Part shown: in pieces, positions 1 to 8,708 of the stretch
How the letters are laid out: each line of letters opens with the position of its first letter
How positions within the stretch are numbered: the stretch's first letter is position 1
DNA from: Marivivens donghaensis
GTDB lineage: Bacteria; Pseudomonadota; Alphaproteobacteria; Rhodobacterales; Rhodobacteraceae
NCBI RefSeq assembly: GCF_011806565.1
Contig: NZ_JAATOP010000001.1
Span: 124,001-188,000, forward strand
DNA length: 64,000 bases
Direction: 5' to 3'
Position numbers and translations under genes: made by a program
The notes under the pieces: generated by a model
The model's database searches: none
Seen by the model: the letters and a program-made list of their open reading frames with translations, nothing else
Told to the model about the DNA's origin: nothing

Positions 1-457
1 GCCCCAGACGGTCGGCGAGCACGCGCTCCATCACACCGCCGGGCAACTCGCCATTTCCCGCAAAGGCATCCGCCAGCGGCATTTCGGGCGACAAAGTCAC
101 CTCGCCGATCAACGGATAGAGGCTATCGACGGCCCGCACCTGCGTCAGCGCGCGTTCCGACTCTTCGCGCTGCACGACGACCATCGACCGGAAATCAACG
201 GTTTCTGAGACCTGCTCGGAAATGCTCTGCAAATACGCCAACTCTTCGGGACGGGCGAAGCGGTAAGTGAACTCCGCCTCGGCATCGCCGCCCAGAAGCG
301 CCGCGCCTTGTTCTTTCAAACCGGCGGTGATCGCGCTGCGCACCGTGCCGACAGCCGCAATCGCAGCCACGCCGAGGATCAGGCAGGCAAGGAAAATCCG
401 GAACGATTTCAGGCTCCCGCGCAGATCGCGGAGGGCCAGACGATACGCGAGGCTCAT
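1..457 (-). CDS. ABC exporter permease, YbbP/FtsX-like (partial, N-terminal part)
   Basis: Only the first 152 codons lie in the window; the gene runs off the left edge. The product starts MSLAYRLALRDLRGS, followed by a hydrophobic segment at about residues 22-42 and then a periplasmic-looking domain, as in the large YbbP/FtsX-type permeases of the LolCDE/MacB superfamily. Its ATG (457-455) overlaps the stop of the upstream ATPase gene in an ATGA, so the two are translationally coupled. With the divergent tesA this reproduces the conserved tesA-ybbA-ybbP neighbourhood. The substrate is unknown; export or extraction of lipophilic molecules is an inference from the family and neighbours. Confidence 0.85.
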   Translation of the reverse strand, partial: MSLAYRLALRDLRGSLKSFRIFLACLILGVAAIAAVGTVRSAITAGLKEQGAALLGGDAEAEFTYRFARPEELAYLQSISEQVSETVDFRSMVVVQREESERALTQVRAVDSLYPLIGEVTLSPEMPLADAFAGNGELPGGVMERVLADRLG

Positions 458-1125
458 GCCGCGTCCTCGATCCGCCCGTCACGCAGGCGCACCACGCGGT
501 CGCACCGCGCCGCCAGTTCGGGGGCGTGCGTGACCATCACCAGCGTTGCGCCGTGGCGGTCGCGCAGGCCGAACAGCAGGTCCATGATCGCAGCGCCCGT
601 GCTTTCATCAAGGTTCCCCGTCGGCTCGTCCGCCAGCAGGATACGCGGGCGCGGCGCGGCGGCGCGGGCCAGTGCCACACGCTGCTGTTCGCCGCCCGAA
701 AGCTGGCTGGGGTAGTGGTCCGCGCGGTGGCCAAGGCCCACGGCCTCAAGCTCCGCCCTTGCGCGGTCGAACGCGTCCACTTCGCCGGCCAGTTCCAGCG
801 GGGTCGCGATATTTTCAACAGCCGTCATCGTGGGAATGAGGTGGAAGGACTGGAACACCACCCCCATATTGTTTCTACGAAAGCGGGCAAGCGCGTCTTC
901 GTCCATGCGGGTCAGGTCCTGATCCAGCGCAGTCACCTTGCCGCCTGTGGCCTGTTCCAAACCGCCCATAACCATGAGCAGCGAGGACTTGCCCGATCCG
1001 CTCGGTCCGATCAGGCCGACGCTCTCGCCCGCGGATACCGACAGGGTAATCCCGTGGAGAATATCTACTTTGCCCGCGTTCGACGAAAGCGAAAGCGAGG
1101 CGTCCTGAAGGGAAAGAACTGTCAT
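454..1125 (-). CDS. ABC exporter ATP-binding protein, YbbA-like
   Basis: A 223-residue ATPase of the LolD/MacB type. Walker A GPSGSGKS lies at residues 40-47, followed by the signature LSGGEQQR and Walker B ILLADEPTG, with the switch His in VMVTHAPEL. I start it at the ATG at 1125 (MTVLSLQDA), because the open frame upstream lacks homology and would run through the divergent tesA gene. The start codon overlaps the divergent tesA start region, so both promoters must lie inside the neighbouring coding sequence. It presumably energises the downstream YbbP-like permease. Confidence 0.92.
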   Translation of the reverse strand: MTVLSLQDASLSLSSNAGKVDILHGITLSVSAGESVGLIGPSGSGKSSLLMVMGGLEQATGGKVTALDQDLTRMDEDALARFRRNNMGVVFQSFHLIPTMTAVENIATPLELAGEVDAFDRARAELEAVGLGHRADHYPSQLSGGEQQRVALARAAAPRPRILLADEPTGNLDESTGAAIMDLLFGLRDRHGATLVMVTHAPELAARCDRVVRLRDGRIEDAA

Positions 1126-1801
1126 GGAAAATGTCCGGTCGGTAATGGCTGTTAAAGCATATGGGGCGGCTCGTTGGCTACGCAATGGCGCGGCTGTAGT
1201 TTTGGCCCTCTCCGCAGCGCCTGTGATGGCCGACACGATGACCGTTGCCGCATTGGGTGACAGCCTGACCCAAGGCTACGGCCTGCCGCGTGACGAAGGC
1301 TTTGTCCCTCAGATGCAGGCGTGGCTGACGGCCCACGGTGCAGATGTCGAAATGCTGAACGCGGGCGTCTCCGGCGACACCACAGCAGGGGGCCTCCGCC
1401 GCGTTGCGTGGACGCTGACCGATGACGTCGACGCGATGATCGTGAATCTCGGCGGCAACGACTTCCTCCGCGCGCTCGATCCCGCGAACAGCCGCGAAAA
1501 CCTGCGCGGCATTCTCGAAGCGGCAGAGGAGGCGGATGTCGATGTGATGCTCGTTGGCCTGACGATCTCGAACAACTACGGGCCGGACTACAAAGAGCAG
1601 TTCGAAGGTATGTACACCGACCTCGCTGCCGAATTCGACGTGCCGCTTTATCCCGACTACTTCGCCGCGATGAATGCATCGGATCTGCCGCGCGAAGACC
1701 TGATGCAGCGCGACGGCATCCACCCGTCGGCCAAGGGCGTTGCGATCACGGTGGAGGATATGGGGCCGAAAGTGCTCGAATGGTTGGAGACCGTTCAGTA
1801 A
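1124..1801 (+). CDS. tesA: SGNH/GDSL hydrolase, arylesterase / lysophospholipase TesA-like
   Basis: A secreted 225-residue SGNH hydrolase. A hydrophobic signal segment (about residues 18-36, ending VMADT) is followed by block I GDSLTQGYG (nucleophile Ser46), block III GGND and block V DGIHPS carrying the catalytic Asp and His. The family hydrolyses acyl esters and thioesters or lysophospholipids in the periplasm. A purine-rich GAAGGGA about 10 nt upstream supports the ATG at 1124; an alternative ATG lies at 1145. The 3' end overlaps the convergent DUF4329 gene by 7 bp. Physiological substrate unknown. Confidence 0.9.
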   Translation: MENVRSVMAVKAYGAARWLRNGAAVVLALSAAPVMADTMTVAALGDSLTQGYGLPRDEGFVPQMQAWLTAHGADVEMLNAGVSGDTTAGGLRRVAWTLTDDVDAMIVNLGGNDFLRALDPANSRENLRGILEAAEEADVDVMLVGLTISNNYGPDYKEQFEGMYTDLAAEFDVPLYPDYFAAMNASDLPREDLMQRDGIHPSAKGVAITVEDMGPKVLEWLETVQ

Positions 1802-2334
1802 CGCTCCATCTTCACCAGCGCGCTATAGGTGTAGCTCTGTTTGATGGAGCCGACGGGCTCGTCGATGAAGTTCGGGTCTTGCGGTAGGCATCCCGCCCCG
1901 CAGACCTGATAGGCCCGCATTTCGGACGAATCCACGAACCACATCCGCCCTCCTGGCGTGGCGATCCAACCGTCAGTGCCCGACGCTTCGTCCGATTCCA
2001 TGTCGAGCGCGGAGGGCACTTCGCTGTGGTAGTCGGGGCTGTATGTGCTGTGGGTATGGAGCGACGCGATCACGTCCATCTTGGCCGATCGCACAGGCAG
2101 AATGCAGGTCGCTTCGGTGCCGACGGCCACGCGGGTCAACATCAGCCGTCCGTCAGGACCATAGCCGATGTACGCGCAAAGCTCGCGTTCGAGGTCGAAA
2201 GACTGCTGCTGGATTTTCTGGAAGACTTTTCTTGCGAACGGCTGGATTTCGCTGCGAGGTGTATCGTCGGCTTGGCTGAATGTAATTCCAAGGCCGATGA
2301 TAAGCAGGGACGTCAGTGTCGCGAGGCGTTTCAT
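1795..2334 (-). CDS. DUF4329 domain-containing exported protein
   Basis: About 179 residues. A signal peptide (MKRLATLTSLLIIGLGITFSQA) precedes a DUF4329-type domain with the typical motifs SLHTHSTY and ATPGGRMWFVD. DUF4329 resembles JAB/MPN-type peptidase folds and is often found in toxin-related proteins; the HTH segment could be a metal-binding motif, but this is inference. Two cysteines in CGAGC near the C-terminus may form a disulfide. I prefer the ATG at 2334; an in-frame ATG at 2358 also exists, and both ATGs lie in the arms of a perfect 8-bp inverted repeat (2333-2358). Confidence 0.75.
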   Translation of the reverse strand: MKRLATLTSLLIIGLGITFSQADDTPRSEIQPFARKVFQKIQQQSFDLERELCAYIGYGPDGRLMLTRVAVGTEATCILPVRSAKMDVIASLHTHSTYSPDYHSEVPSALDMESDEASGTDGWIATPGGRMWFVDSSEMRAYQVCGAGCLPQDPNFIDEPVGSIKQSYTYSALVKMERY

Positions 2335-2377
2335 GGGCCCGAATTGTGACGGGCCCATAAATTTTATCAAGAGCTAA

Positions 2378-2584
2378 TCAGATCAGTTCGAGATTGATTG
2401 CCGACTCGCGACCATCACGGCCGGTCTGCAGTTCGAAGCTGACTTTCTGGTTGTCCTTCAGCTCTTCCAGGCCCGAACGCTGGATAGCCGAGATGTGAAC
2501 GAAGATGTCCTTCGCGCCACCATCGGGAGCAATGAAGCCGTAGCCCTTGGTTTGGTTGAACCATTTCACGGTGCCGGTTGCCAT
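2378..2584 (-). CDS. Cold-shock protein, CspA family
   Basis: A 68-residue single cold-shock domain. RNP1 is KGYGFIAP and RNP2 is IFVHISAI, the aromatic nucleic-acid-binding surface of the family. It acts as an RNA chaperone or translational antiterminator in the cytoplasm. A strong AAGGAG lies 8 nt upstream of the ATG. The gene stands alone, with about 280 bp of non-coding DNA between it and the divergent trxC, room for the long structured leader usual for csp genes. Which paralogue it is, and whether it is cold-induced, cannot be told from sequence alone. Confidence 0.95.
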   Translation of the reverse strand: MATGTVKWFNQTKGYGFIAPDGGAKDIFVHISAIQRSGLEELKDNQKVSFELQTGRDGRESAINLELI

Positions 2585-2865
2585 CGTGATTTCTCCTTAA
2601 AACGTTTAGTAACCCTTTCTCGCAGTATGCAGAAAGGTCGGCTCGTCAGTCCTTGCGTCTAACTGAAGCCGTGTCGGAGGCAGGTAGAAATAGGCAACTC
2701 GCACGGGGTACTATGGTGATTGTTTATTCCACAATCAAGCGGGCTTGCGTGGGCAGTCTCGCGTTTCTCCTGTAGGTGTTGGGTATTTGCCGCTTTCGGC
2801 GGGGCACACTTGCGCTTTTCCGCCGAATACACATATGAAATGTTAAATGTATGACGGAGGCAACG

Positions 2866-3291
2866 ATGGCCGGATTGAAAGTGACGTGTCTGGACTGCGG
2901 TCAGGTGAACCGCGTTCCATCCGAAAAACTCGGGGCAGGGCCGAAATGTGCGACCTGCGGGACCAAACTGATCAGCGACAAGGCGGTCGAGATCGACTTT
3001 GACACGCTGCAAAAGGCAGCGCGCAACGACGATCTTCCGCTTGTGGTGGATTTCTGGGCACCGTGGTGCGGCCCTTGCCGCCAGATGGCGCCCGAATTTT
3101 CGAAGTCGGCTCAGGCACTCAGCGGCAAGGCGCGACTGGTCAAAGTCAACACCGAGGCAGAACCCAAAGCTGGCGCGAAGTACAATATCCGCGGCATCCC
3201 GACGATGGTCCAGTTCAAGGGTGGCCGCGAGGTGAAGCGTCAGTCCGGCGCCATGCCGTCCCGCGCAATCACGGATTGGGCTGGGACCTGA
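2866..3291 (+). CDS. trxC: Thioredoxin 2 (TrxC)
   Basis: 141 residues. An N-terminal zinc-ribbon with two CxxC pairs (CLDCG and CATCG) precedes a thioredoxin domain with active site WCGPC and the cis-Pro motif GIPTM. This architecture defines thioredoxin 2, a cytoplasmic disulfide reductase with zinc-dependent redox tuning. I start it at the ATG at 2866 because GGAGG lies 5 nt upstream; an ATG 15 nt earlier overlaps that ribosome binding site. The stop abuts the stop of the convergent small membrane protein gene. Confidence 0.95.
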   Translation: MAGLKVTCLDCGQVNRVPSEKLGAGPKCATCGTKLISDKAVEIDFDTLQKAARNDDLPLVVDFWAPWCGPCRQMAPEFSKSAQALSGKARLVKVNTEAEPKAGAKYNIRGIPTMVQFKGGREVKRQSGAMPSRAITDWAGT

Positions 3292-3498
3292 TCAGCCGTT
3301 GATGCGGGCGAGAATATTGGCCGTTGCGCGTGCGCGGCGGCCATGCATGTTCGAGATCAGCACGCTAAGTGGCGCGGCAATGCCAGCGATCAGATAGATC
3401 GAGAACGCGGCGACAACGCCGAGGTTCAGGAAAACGATTCCGGCAACAGCCAGACAAAGTCCAAGAAAGCTACCTGCAAGGAAAGCGACTAGGGCCAT
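3292..3498 (-). CDS. Small membrane protein of unknown function
   Basis: A predicted 68-residue protein with two hydrophobic segments (about residues 1-22 and 25-47) and a basic C-terminal tail (GRRARATANI). I recognise no family. GGAG eight bases upstream of the ATG at 3498 supports this start; the frame stays open to a GTG/ATG at 3543/3540 with no visible ribosome binding site. It is convergent and adjacent to trxC. Real coding status is likely but not certain. Confidence 0.5.
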   Translation of the reverse strand: MALVAFLAGSFLGLCLAVAGIVFLNLGVVAAFSIYLIAGIAAPLSVLISNMHGRRARATANILARING

Positions 3499-3799
3499 TT
3501 TGAATACTCCACTCAGCGACAACGCTACGGTTTTTGACATCACGGGGTTTATTTACCGTTAGTGACCCTCACCGTTCACCCCGCCTTATCCGCTGTGGTC
3601 GTGCACCTATCCTCTTGGAATTGTGCAAATGACGTGCAGAGCGCCTGCTGGGGATAATTTACTACTTAAAATTGTAGAGAAGTGGCCTGAGGCTTCGCTA
3701 AACGATTCGTTTTGATAGGATTTTACTATCAAAGAACGGAAAAACGATATTGATTTGAAGATAACTCAGGTTCATTGAGACCCGATCAGGGAGTCTCGT
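3499..3799. other. Intergenic promoter region upstream of the fds operon
   Basis: About 300 bp without a convincing gene, markedly AT-rich between 3650 and 3790. It holds the perfect inverted repeat at 3711-3733 annotated separately and must contain the fdsG promoter. I could not assign -35/-10 boxes with confidence. Confidence 0.5.
3711..3733. promoter_or_regulatory. Candidate operator of the formate dehydrogenase operon (8-bp inverted repeat)
   Basis: TTTGATAG, a 7-bp spacer GATTTTA, then CTATCAAA: perfect arms, 67 bp upstream of the fdsG start. The geometry suits a dimeric regulator such as the LysR-type FdsR known next to other fds operons. The half sites resemble FNR half sites, but their spacing is too wide for an FNR box. 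No regulator gene is adjacent here. Inference from symmetry and position only. Confidence 0.5.
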
Positions 3800-4276
3800 A
3801 TGAACGTTGTCACGCCATTGCCGTCGCAGGACGATATCAAGGATATCATCGCGCGCCACAGCCAGCTTGAAGGGCCGCTGCTGCCCATCCTCCATGACAT
3901 CCAGAGCCAGTTCGGCCATGTTCCGCAGATGGCGGTTCAGGTGCTCGCCGACGCTCTGAATATCGGCCGCGCCGAAGTGCACGGCGTCATCAGTTTCTAC
4001 CACGACTTCCGCGACGCCCCCGCTGGCCGCCATGTCGTGAAAATCTGCCGCGCAGAAGCCTGCCAGTCCGTCGGCGCGAATGCCCTTGCCGACCACGCCC
4101 TGAACAAACTCGGCGGCGAGTGGCACATGACCACGCCTAACGGCAATATTACTGTCGAGCCGGTCTACTGCCTCGGCCTGTGTGCCTGCGGTCCGGCTGT
4201 CATGGTCGATGGTCAGCTCGAAGGCCGCGTGGACAACGAACGTATCGACGAAATCCTGACGGAGTGCGGCGCATGA
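3800..4276 (+). CDS. fdsG: NAD-dependent formate dehydrogenase, gamma subunit (NuoE-like)
   Basis: 158 residues with a thioredoxin-like [2Fe-2S] ferredoxin fold. The first two cluster ligands are in CRAEACQSVG and the second pair in CLGLCACG, as in NuoE/HoxE. In the soluble FdsABG complex it pairs with FdsB to move electrons from the molybdenum subunit to NAD+. First gene of an operon in which every junction is an ATGA/GTGA overlap (fdsG-fdsB-fdsA-fdhD-fdsD). AGGGAG lies shortly upstream of the ATG. Confidence 0.95.
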   Translation: MNVVTPLPSQDDIKDIIARHSQLEGPLLPILHDIQSQFGHVPQMAVQVLADALNIGRAEVHGVISFYHDFRDAPAGRHVVKICRAEACQSVGANALADHALNKLGGEWHMTTPNGNITVEPVYCLGLCACGPAVMVDGQLEGRVDNERIDEILTECGA

Positions 4277-5790
4277 AAATCTACGTCCCCCGTGACGCCG
4301 CGGCCAAGGCGCTCGGCGCAGAGCGCGTCGTCAAAGCCATCGAAGCCGAAATCGCAGAGCGCGGCATCGACGCGACTATCGTGCGCAACGGCACCCGCGG
4401 CATGATCTGGCTGGAGCCGCTGGTAGAGATCGAAACCTCCGAAGGCCGCGTCGGCTATGGCCCCGTGACCCCTGCGGACGTCAAAGCAATCTTCGAAGGC
4501 GACAGCGACAAGGCGCTCGGCAATGTCGAAGAGATTCCGTTCTTCGCCCAGCAGAACCGCCTGACCTTCGCCCGCGTGGGCAAGACCGATCCGCTGTCGA
4601 TGGCCGACTACGAAGCCCACGGCGGTCTCTCGGGTCTGCGCCGCGCGCTGACCCTGACCGGCGATCAACTCATCGACGAGATGAAGACCTCCGGCCTCCG
4701 CGGTCGCGGCGGTGCTGGTTTCCCGACGGGTATCAAGTGGGACACCGTCCGCCGTGCCCAAGCGGAACAGAAATACATCGTCTGTAATGCCGACGAAGGC
4801 GACAGCGGCACCTTTGCCGACCGCATGATCATGGAGGGTGACCCCTTCACCCTGATCGAAGGCATGGTGATCGCAGGTCTGACCGTCGGTGCGACCAAGG
4901 GTTACGTCTACATCCGTTCCGAATATCCCGACGCTATCGAAGTGATGTCCGCCGCCTGCGCCATCGCCCGCGACCACGGTCTGCTGGGCAATGTCATGGG
5001 TTCGGGCAACAGCTTCGACATCGAGGTTCGGGTCGGTGCCGGTGCTTATGTCTGCGGCGAGGAAACCTCCCTCCTCAATAGCCTCGAAGGCAAGCGCGGC
5101 ACCGTCCGGGCCAAGCCGCCGCTCCCCGCGCTGCAAGGTTTCATGGGCCGCCCGACGGTGGTCAACAACGTGATCTCGCTGGCGACCGTGCCGGTGATCT
5201 TTGAAAAGGGCGGCCAGCATTACGCGGACTTCGGACTTGGCCGTTCGAAAGGCACCATGCCGATCCAGATCGCGGGCAACGTCAAATTCGGCGGCCTGTT
5301 CGAAACCGCTTTCGGGATGCCGCTTGGTGATCTCGTGAACAAAATCGGCGGCGGCACCGCTTCGGGTCGCCCCGTAAAGGCGGTTCAGGTTGGCGGTCCG
5401 CTGGGCGCCTACATGCCCGTCTCCAAGTTCGACACGCCCTTCGGCTATGAAGAATTCGACGGGCAGGGCGGTCTGATCGGTCACGCTGGTATCGTGGTGT
5501 TTGACGACACCGCAGACATGCTCGGCATGGCGCGTTTCGCGATGGAATTCTGCGCGGTCGAGAGCTGCGGCAAGTGCACCCCCTGCCGCATCGGCGCGGT
5601 GCGCGGTGTCGAGACCATCGACCGCATCGCCCAAGGCGACGGCGAGGCTGTCGAACTGCTCACCGACCTGTGCGAGACCATGAAAGACGGCTCGCTCTGT
5701 GCGCTCGGCGGCTTCACCCCTTATCCGGTGATGTCCGCGCTCCAGAACTTCCCTGAAGAATTCGCGGGCGTGAAGGAGGCTGCGGAATGA
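4273..5790 (+). CDS. fdsB: NAD-dependent formate dehydrogenase, beta subunit (NuoF-like, FMN/NAD site)
   Basis: 505 residues starting MKIYVPRDAAAKA at an ATG that overlaps the fdsG stop. An N-terminal ferredoxin-like extension precedes the NuoF core: the NADH/FMN region with GLRGRGGAGFPTG and CNADEGDSGTFADR, then the [4Fe-4S] ligand set ESCGKCTPCRIG and a distal Cys in SLCALGG. It binds FMN and NAD+ and delivers electrons from FdsA/FdsG to NAD+ in the cytoplasm. The fused N-terminal part is typical of FdsB and distinguishes it from plain NuoF. Confidence 0.95.
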   Translation: MKIYVPRDAAAKALGAERVVKAIEAEIAERGIDATIVRNGTRGMIWLEPLVEIETSEGRVGYGPVTPADVKAIFEGDSDKALGNVEEIPFFAQQNRLTFARVGKTDPLSMADYEAHGGLSGLRRALTLTGDQLIDEMKTSGLRGRGGAGFPTGIKWDTVRRAQAEQKYIVCNADEGDSGTFADRMIMEGDPFTLIEGMVIAGLTVGATKGYVYIRSEYPDAIEVMSAACAIARDHGLLGNVMGSGNSFDIEVRVGAGAYVCGEETSLLNSLEGKRGTVRAKPPLPALQGFMGRPTVVNNVISLATVPVIFEKGGQHYADFGLGRSKGTMPIQIAGNVKFGGLFETAFGMPLGDLVNKIGGGTASGRPVKAVQVGGPLGAYMPVSKFDTPFGYEEFDGQGGLIGHAGIVVFDDTADMLGMARFAMEFCAVESCGKCTPCRIGAVRGVETIDRIAQGDGEAVELLTDLCETMKDGSLCALGGFTPYPVMSALQNFPEEFAGVKEAAE

Positions 5791-8708
5791 AGGACTTTAT
5801 CATCCCGTGGGGCGATGACCGTGACCTCGGCACCCCTGCATCGAAATCCGACAAGACCGTCACGCTGAGCATCGATGGTTTCGACATCACCGTTCCCGAA
5901 GGCACCAGCGTCATGCGTGCCTCGGCGCTGGCGGGGATCGACATCCCCAAGCTCTGCGCGTCCGACAACCTCGAAGCGTTCGGTTCCTGCCGTCTGTGCG
6001 TGGTCGAAATCGAAGGCCGCCGCGGTACGCCCGCGTCCTGCACCACGCCCGTTGCCGAAGGCATGGTCGTGCACACCCAGTCGAAAAAGGTCGCCAAGAT
6101 CCGCAAGGGCGTGATGGAGCTCTATATCTCCGACCACCCGCTCGACTGTCTGACCTGCGCCGCCAATGGTGACTGCGAACTGCAAGATCAGGCGGGTGCC
6201 GTCGGTCTGCGCGATGTGCGTTATACCACGGGCGAAAACCACTATGACCCGACCGGAACAGGCGCGCTGTCGATGGCCGACGCCAAGCGCCGCGAAGGTC
6301 CGGGGAACCACCACTACATCCCCAAAGACGACAGCAACCCGTACTTCACCTACGATCCGGCGAAGTGCATCGTCTGCTCGCGCTGCGTACGCGCCTGCGA
6401 AGAAGTGCAGGGCACTTTCGCGCTGACCATCGAGGGTCGCGGCTTTGAAAGCCGCGTCTCCGCCGGTGCTGTGGACGATAGCTTCCTGACCTCGGACTGC
6501 GTGTCCTGCGGTGCCTGCGTGCAGGCCTGCCCGACAGCGACGCTTCAGGAAAAGTCGGTGATCGAGATGGGCACCCCGACCCGCTCCGTCATCACAACCT
6601 GCGCCTATTGCGGTGTCGGCTGTTCGTTCAAGGCAGAGATGAAGGGCGACCAGCTCGTCCGCATGACGCCTTACAAGCACGGCAAGGCCAACCGCGGCCA
6701 CTCGTGCGTGAAGGGCCGTTTCGCCTACGGCTACGCCACCCATCAGGACCGCATCCTCAGCCCGATGATCCGCGAAAGCGTCGATCTGCCGTGGCAGGAA
6801 GTGTCGTGGGACGAGGCGCTGACCTTTGCCGCGAACAGGATGCGCGGCCTTCAGGAAAAGTACGGCAAGAAGTCGATCGGCGTGATCACCTCGTCGCGCT
6901 GCACGAACGAGGAAACCTACCTCGTGCAGAAGCTGACCCGCGCTGTGTTCGGCAACAACAATACCGACACCTGCGCCCGCGTCTGCCACTCGCCCACGGG
7001 TTATGGCCTTGGCCAGACCTACGGCACTTCGGCAGGTACGCAGGACTTCGACTCGGTCGAGGAAACGGATTGCGCGCTCATCATCGGTGCCAACCCGACC
7101 GACGGTCACCCCGTCTTTGCCTCGCGCCTGAAAAAGCGCATCCGTCAGGGCGCAAAGCTGATCGTGATCGACCCGCGCCGCACCGACATGGTGAAATCGA
7201 ACCACATCGAAGCGGACCACCATCTGCCGCTCCGTCCCGGTACGAACGTTGCCATTGTCACCGCGCTGGCCCACGTCATCGTCACCGAAAACCTCATCGA
7301 CGAGGCTTACATCCGCACCCGTTGCGATTGGGACGAATATCTGGCCTACGCCGATTTCGTCAGCGACAAGCGCCATTCGCCCGAAGCGGTCGAGATGCTC
7401 ACCGGTGTTCCGGCTGCTGACGTCCGCGCTGCGGCCCGCACCTATGCGACCGCTGGCAAGTCGTCGATCTACTACGGCCTTGGCGTGACCGAGCACAGCC
7501 AAGGCTCGACCACCGTCATCGGTATCGCCAACCTTGCGATGCTGACCGGCAACGTCGGTATCAACGGCGCTGGCGTGAACCCGCTGCGCGGTCAGAACAA
7601 CGTGCAGGGCTCGTGCGATATGGGTTCGTTCCCGCACGAACTGCCGGGTTATCGCCATGTCAAAAACGCCGATGTGCGTGAAGTGTTCGAGAACGCATGG
7701 GGCGTGCCGATTGATCCCGAACCGGGTCTGCGCATTCCCAACATGCTCGACGCGGCAGTCGATGGCACCTTCAAGGGCCTCTACTGTCAGGGGGAGGACA
7801 TCCTCCAGTCCGACCCCGACACCAAACACGTCGCTGCGGGCCTTGCCGCGATGGAGTGCGTGATTGTCCACGACCTGTTCCTGAACGAGACCGCGAACTA
7901 CGCGCATGTCTTCCTGCCGGGGTCGTCGTTCCTCGAAAAGGACGGCACATTCACCAACGCCGAGCGCCGTATCAACCGCGTGCGCAAAGTCATGGCGCCG
8001 ATGAACGGTTACGCTGACTGGGAAGTTACGCAGTTGCTCGCCAACGCGATGGGCGCGGGCTGGACCTATACTCACCCGAGCCAGATCATGGACGAGATCG
8101 CAGCGACCACCCCGTCGTTCGCCAACGTGAACTACGAACTGCTGGAAGAGCGCGGCTCGATCCAGTGGCCGTGTAACGACGACAACCCCGACGGCACCCC
8201 GCTGATGCACGTCGACGGTTTCGTGCGCGGCAAGGGCCGTCTGATCGTGACCGAGTACGTCGCGACCGATGAAAAGACAGGTCCGCGTTTCCCGCTGCTG
8301 CTTACCACGGGCCGTATCCTGTCGCAGTACAACGTGGGTGCGCAGACACGCCGCACGAAGAACTCGGTCTGGCACGGCGAGGATCTGCTCGAGGTCCACC
8401 CGCACGACGCAGAGGTGCGCGGCATCAACGAAGGCGACTTCGTCAAGCTCGCGTCCCGTTCGGGGGAAACCACGCTGCGCGCCACGATCACCGACCGCGT
8501 ATCGCCGGGTGTGGTCTACACGACCTTCCACCACCCCGACACGCAGGCCAACGTGATCACCACGGACTTCAGCGACTGGGCGACCAACTGTCCCGAATAC
8601 AAGGTGACGGCTGTTCAGGTGTCCCCGTCGAACGGGCCGACCGACTGGCAGGAAGATTACAACGCGCAGGCCGCCGCCTCGCGCCGTATCCTTCCGGCGG
8701 CAGAGTGA
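5787..8708 (+). CDS. fdsA: NAD-dependent formate dehydrogenase, alpha subunit (Mo-bisPGD catalytic subunit)
   Basis: 973 residues. The N-terminus is NuoG-like: a [2Fe-2S] domain (CASDNLEAFGSCRLC), a His/Cys [4Fe-4S] segment (DHPLDCLTC), then two ferredoxin [4Fe-4S] motifs (CIVCSRCVRAC and CVSCGACVQAC). The molybdopterin domain begins with another [4Fe-4S] set (CAYCGVGC) and carries the catalytic Cys400 in RVCHSP, where some formate dehydrogenases have selenocysteine. The C-terminal MGD-binding domain is complete. It oxidises formate to CO2. The ATG overlaps the fdsB stop, and the 3' end overlaps fdhD. Confidence 0.97.
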   Translation: MKDFIIPWGDDRDLGTPASKSDKTVTLSIDGFDITVPEGTSVMRASALAGIDIPKLCASDNLEAFGSCRLCVVEIEGRRGTPASCTTPVAEGMVVHTQSKKVAKIRKGVMELYISDHPLDCLTCAANGDCELQDQAGAVGLRDVRYTTGENHYDPTGTGALSMADAKRREGPGNHHYIPKDDSNPYFTYDPAKCIVCSRCVRACEEVQGTFALTIEGRGFESRVSAGAVDDSFLTSDCVSCGACVQACPTATLQEKSVIEMGTPTRSVITTCAYCGVGCSFKAEMKGDQLVRMTPYKHGKANRGHSCVKGRFAYGYATHQDRILSPMIRESVDLPWQEVSWDEALTFAANRMRGLQEKYGKKSIGVITSSRCTNEETYLVQKLTRAVFGNNNTDTCARVCHSPTGYGLGQTYGTSAGTQDFDSVEETDCALIIGANPTDGHPVFASRLKKRIRQGAKLIVIDPRRTDMVKSNHIEADHHLPLRPGTNVAIVTALAHVIVTENLIDEAYIRTRCDWDEYLAYADFVSDKRHSPEAVEMLTGVPAADVRAAARTYATAGKSSIYYGLGVTEHSQGSTTVIGIANLAMLTGNVGINGAGVNPLRGQNNVQGSCDMGSFPHELPGYRHVKNADVREVFENAWGVPIDPEPGLRIPNMLDAAVDGTFKGLYCQGEDILQSDPDTKHVAAGLAAMECVIVHDLFLNETANYAHVFLPGSSFLEKDGTFTNAERRINRVRKVMAPMNGYADWEVTQLLANAMGAGWTYTHPSQIMDEIAATTPSFANVNYELLEERGSIQWPCNDDNPDGTPLMHVDGFVRGKGRLIVTEYVATDEKTGPRFPLLLTTGRILSQYNVGAQTRRTKNSVWHGEDLLEVHPHDAEVRGINEGDFVKLASRSGETTLRATITDRVSPGVVYTTFHHPDTQANVITTDFSDWATNCPEYKVTAVQVSPSNGPTDWQEDYNAQAAASRRILPAAE

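Noticed and set aside
3711-3733. FNR/FnrL box before fdsG
   Set aside because: TTGAT and ATCAA are present but 11 bp apart rather than the required 4 bp.
4213-8534. Very long open frames on the minus strand opposite fdsB and fdsA
   Set aside because: They mirror the third-position GC bias of the real genes, encode His/Asp/Arg-rich products with no domain, and lack ribosome binding sites.
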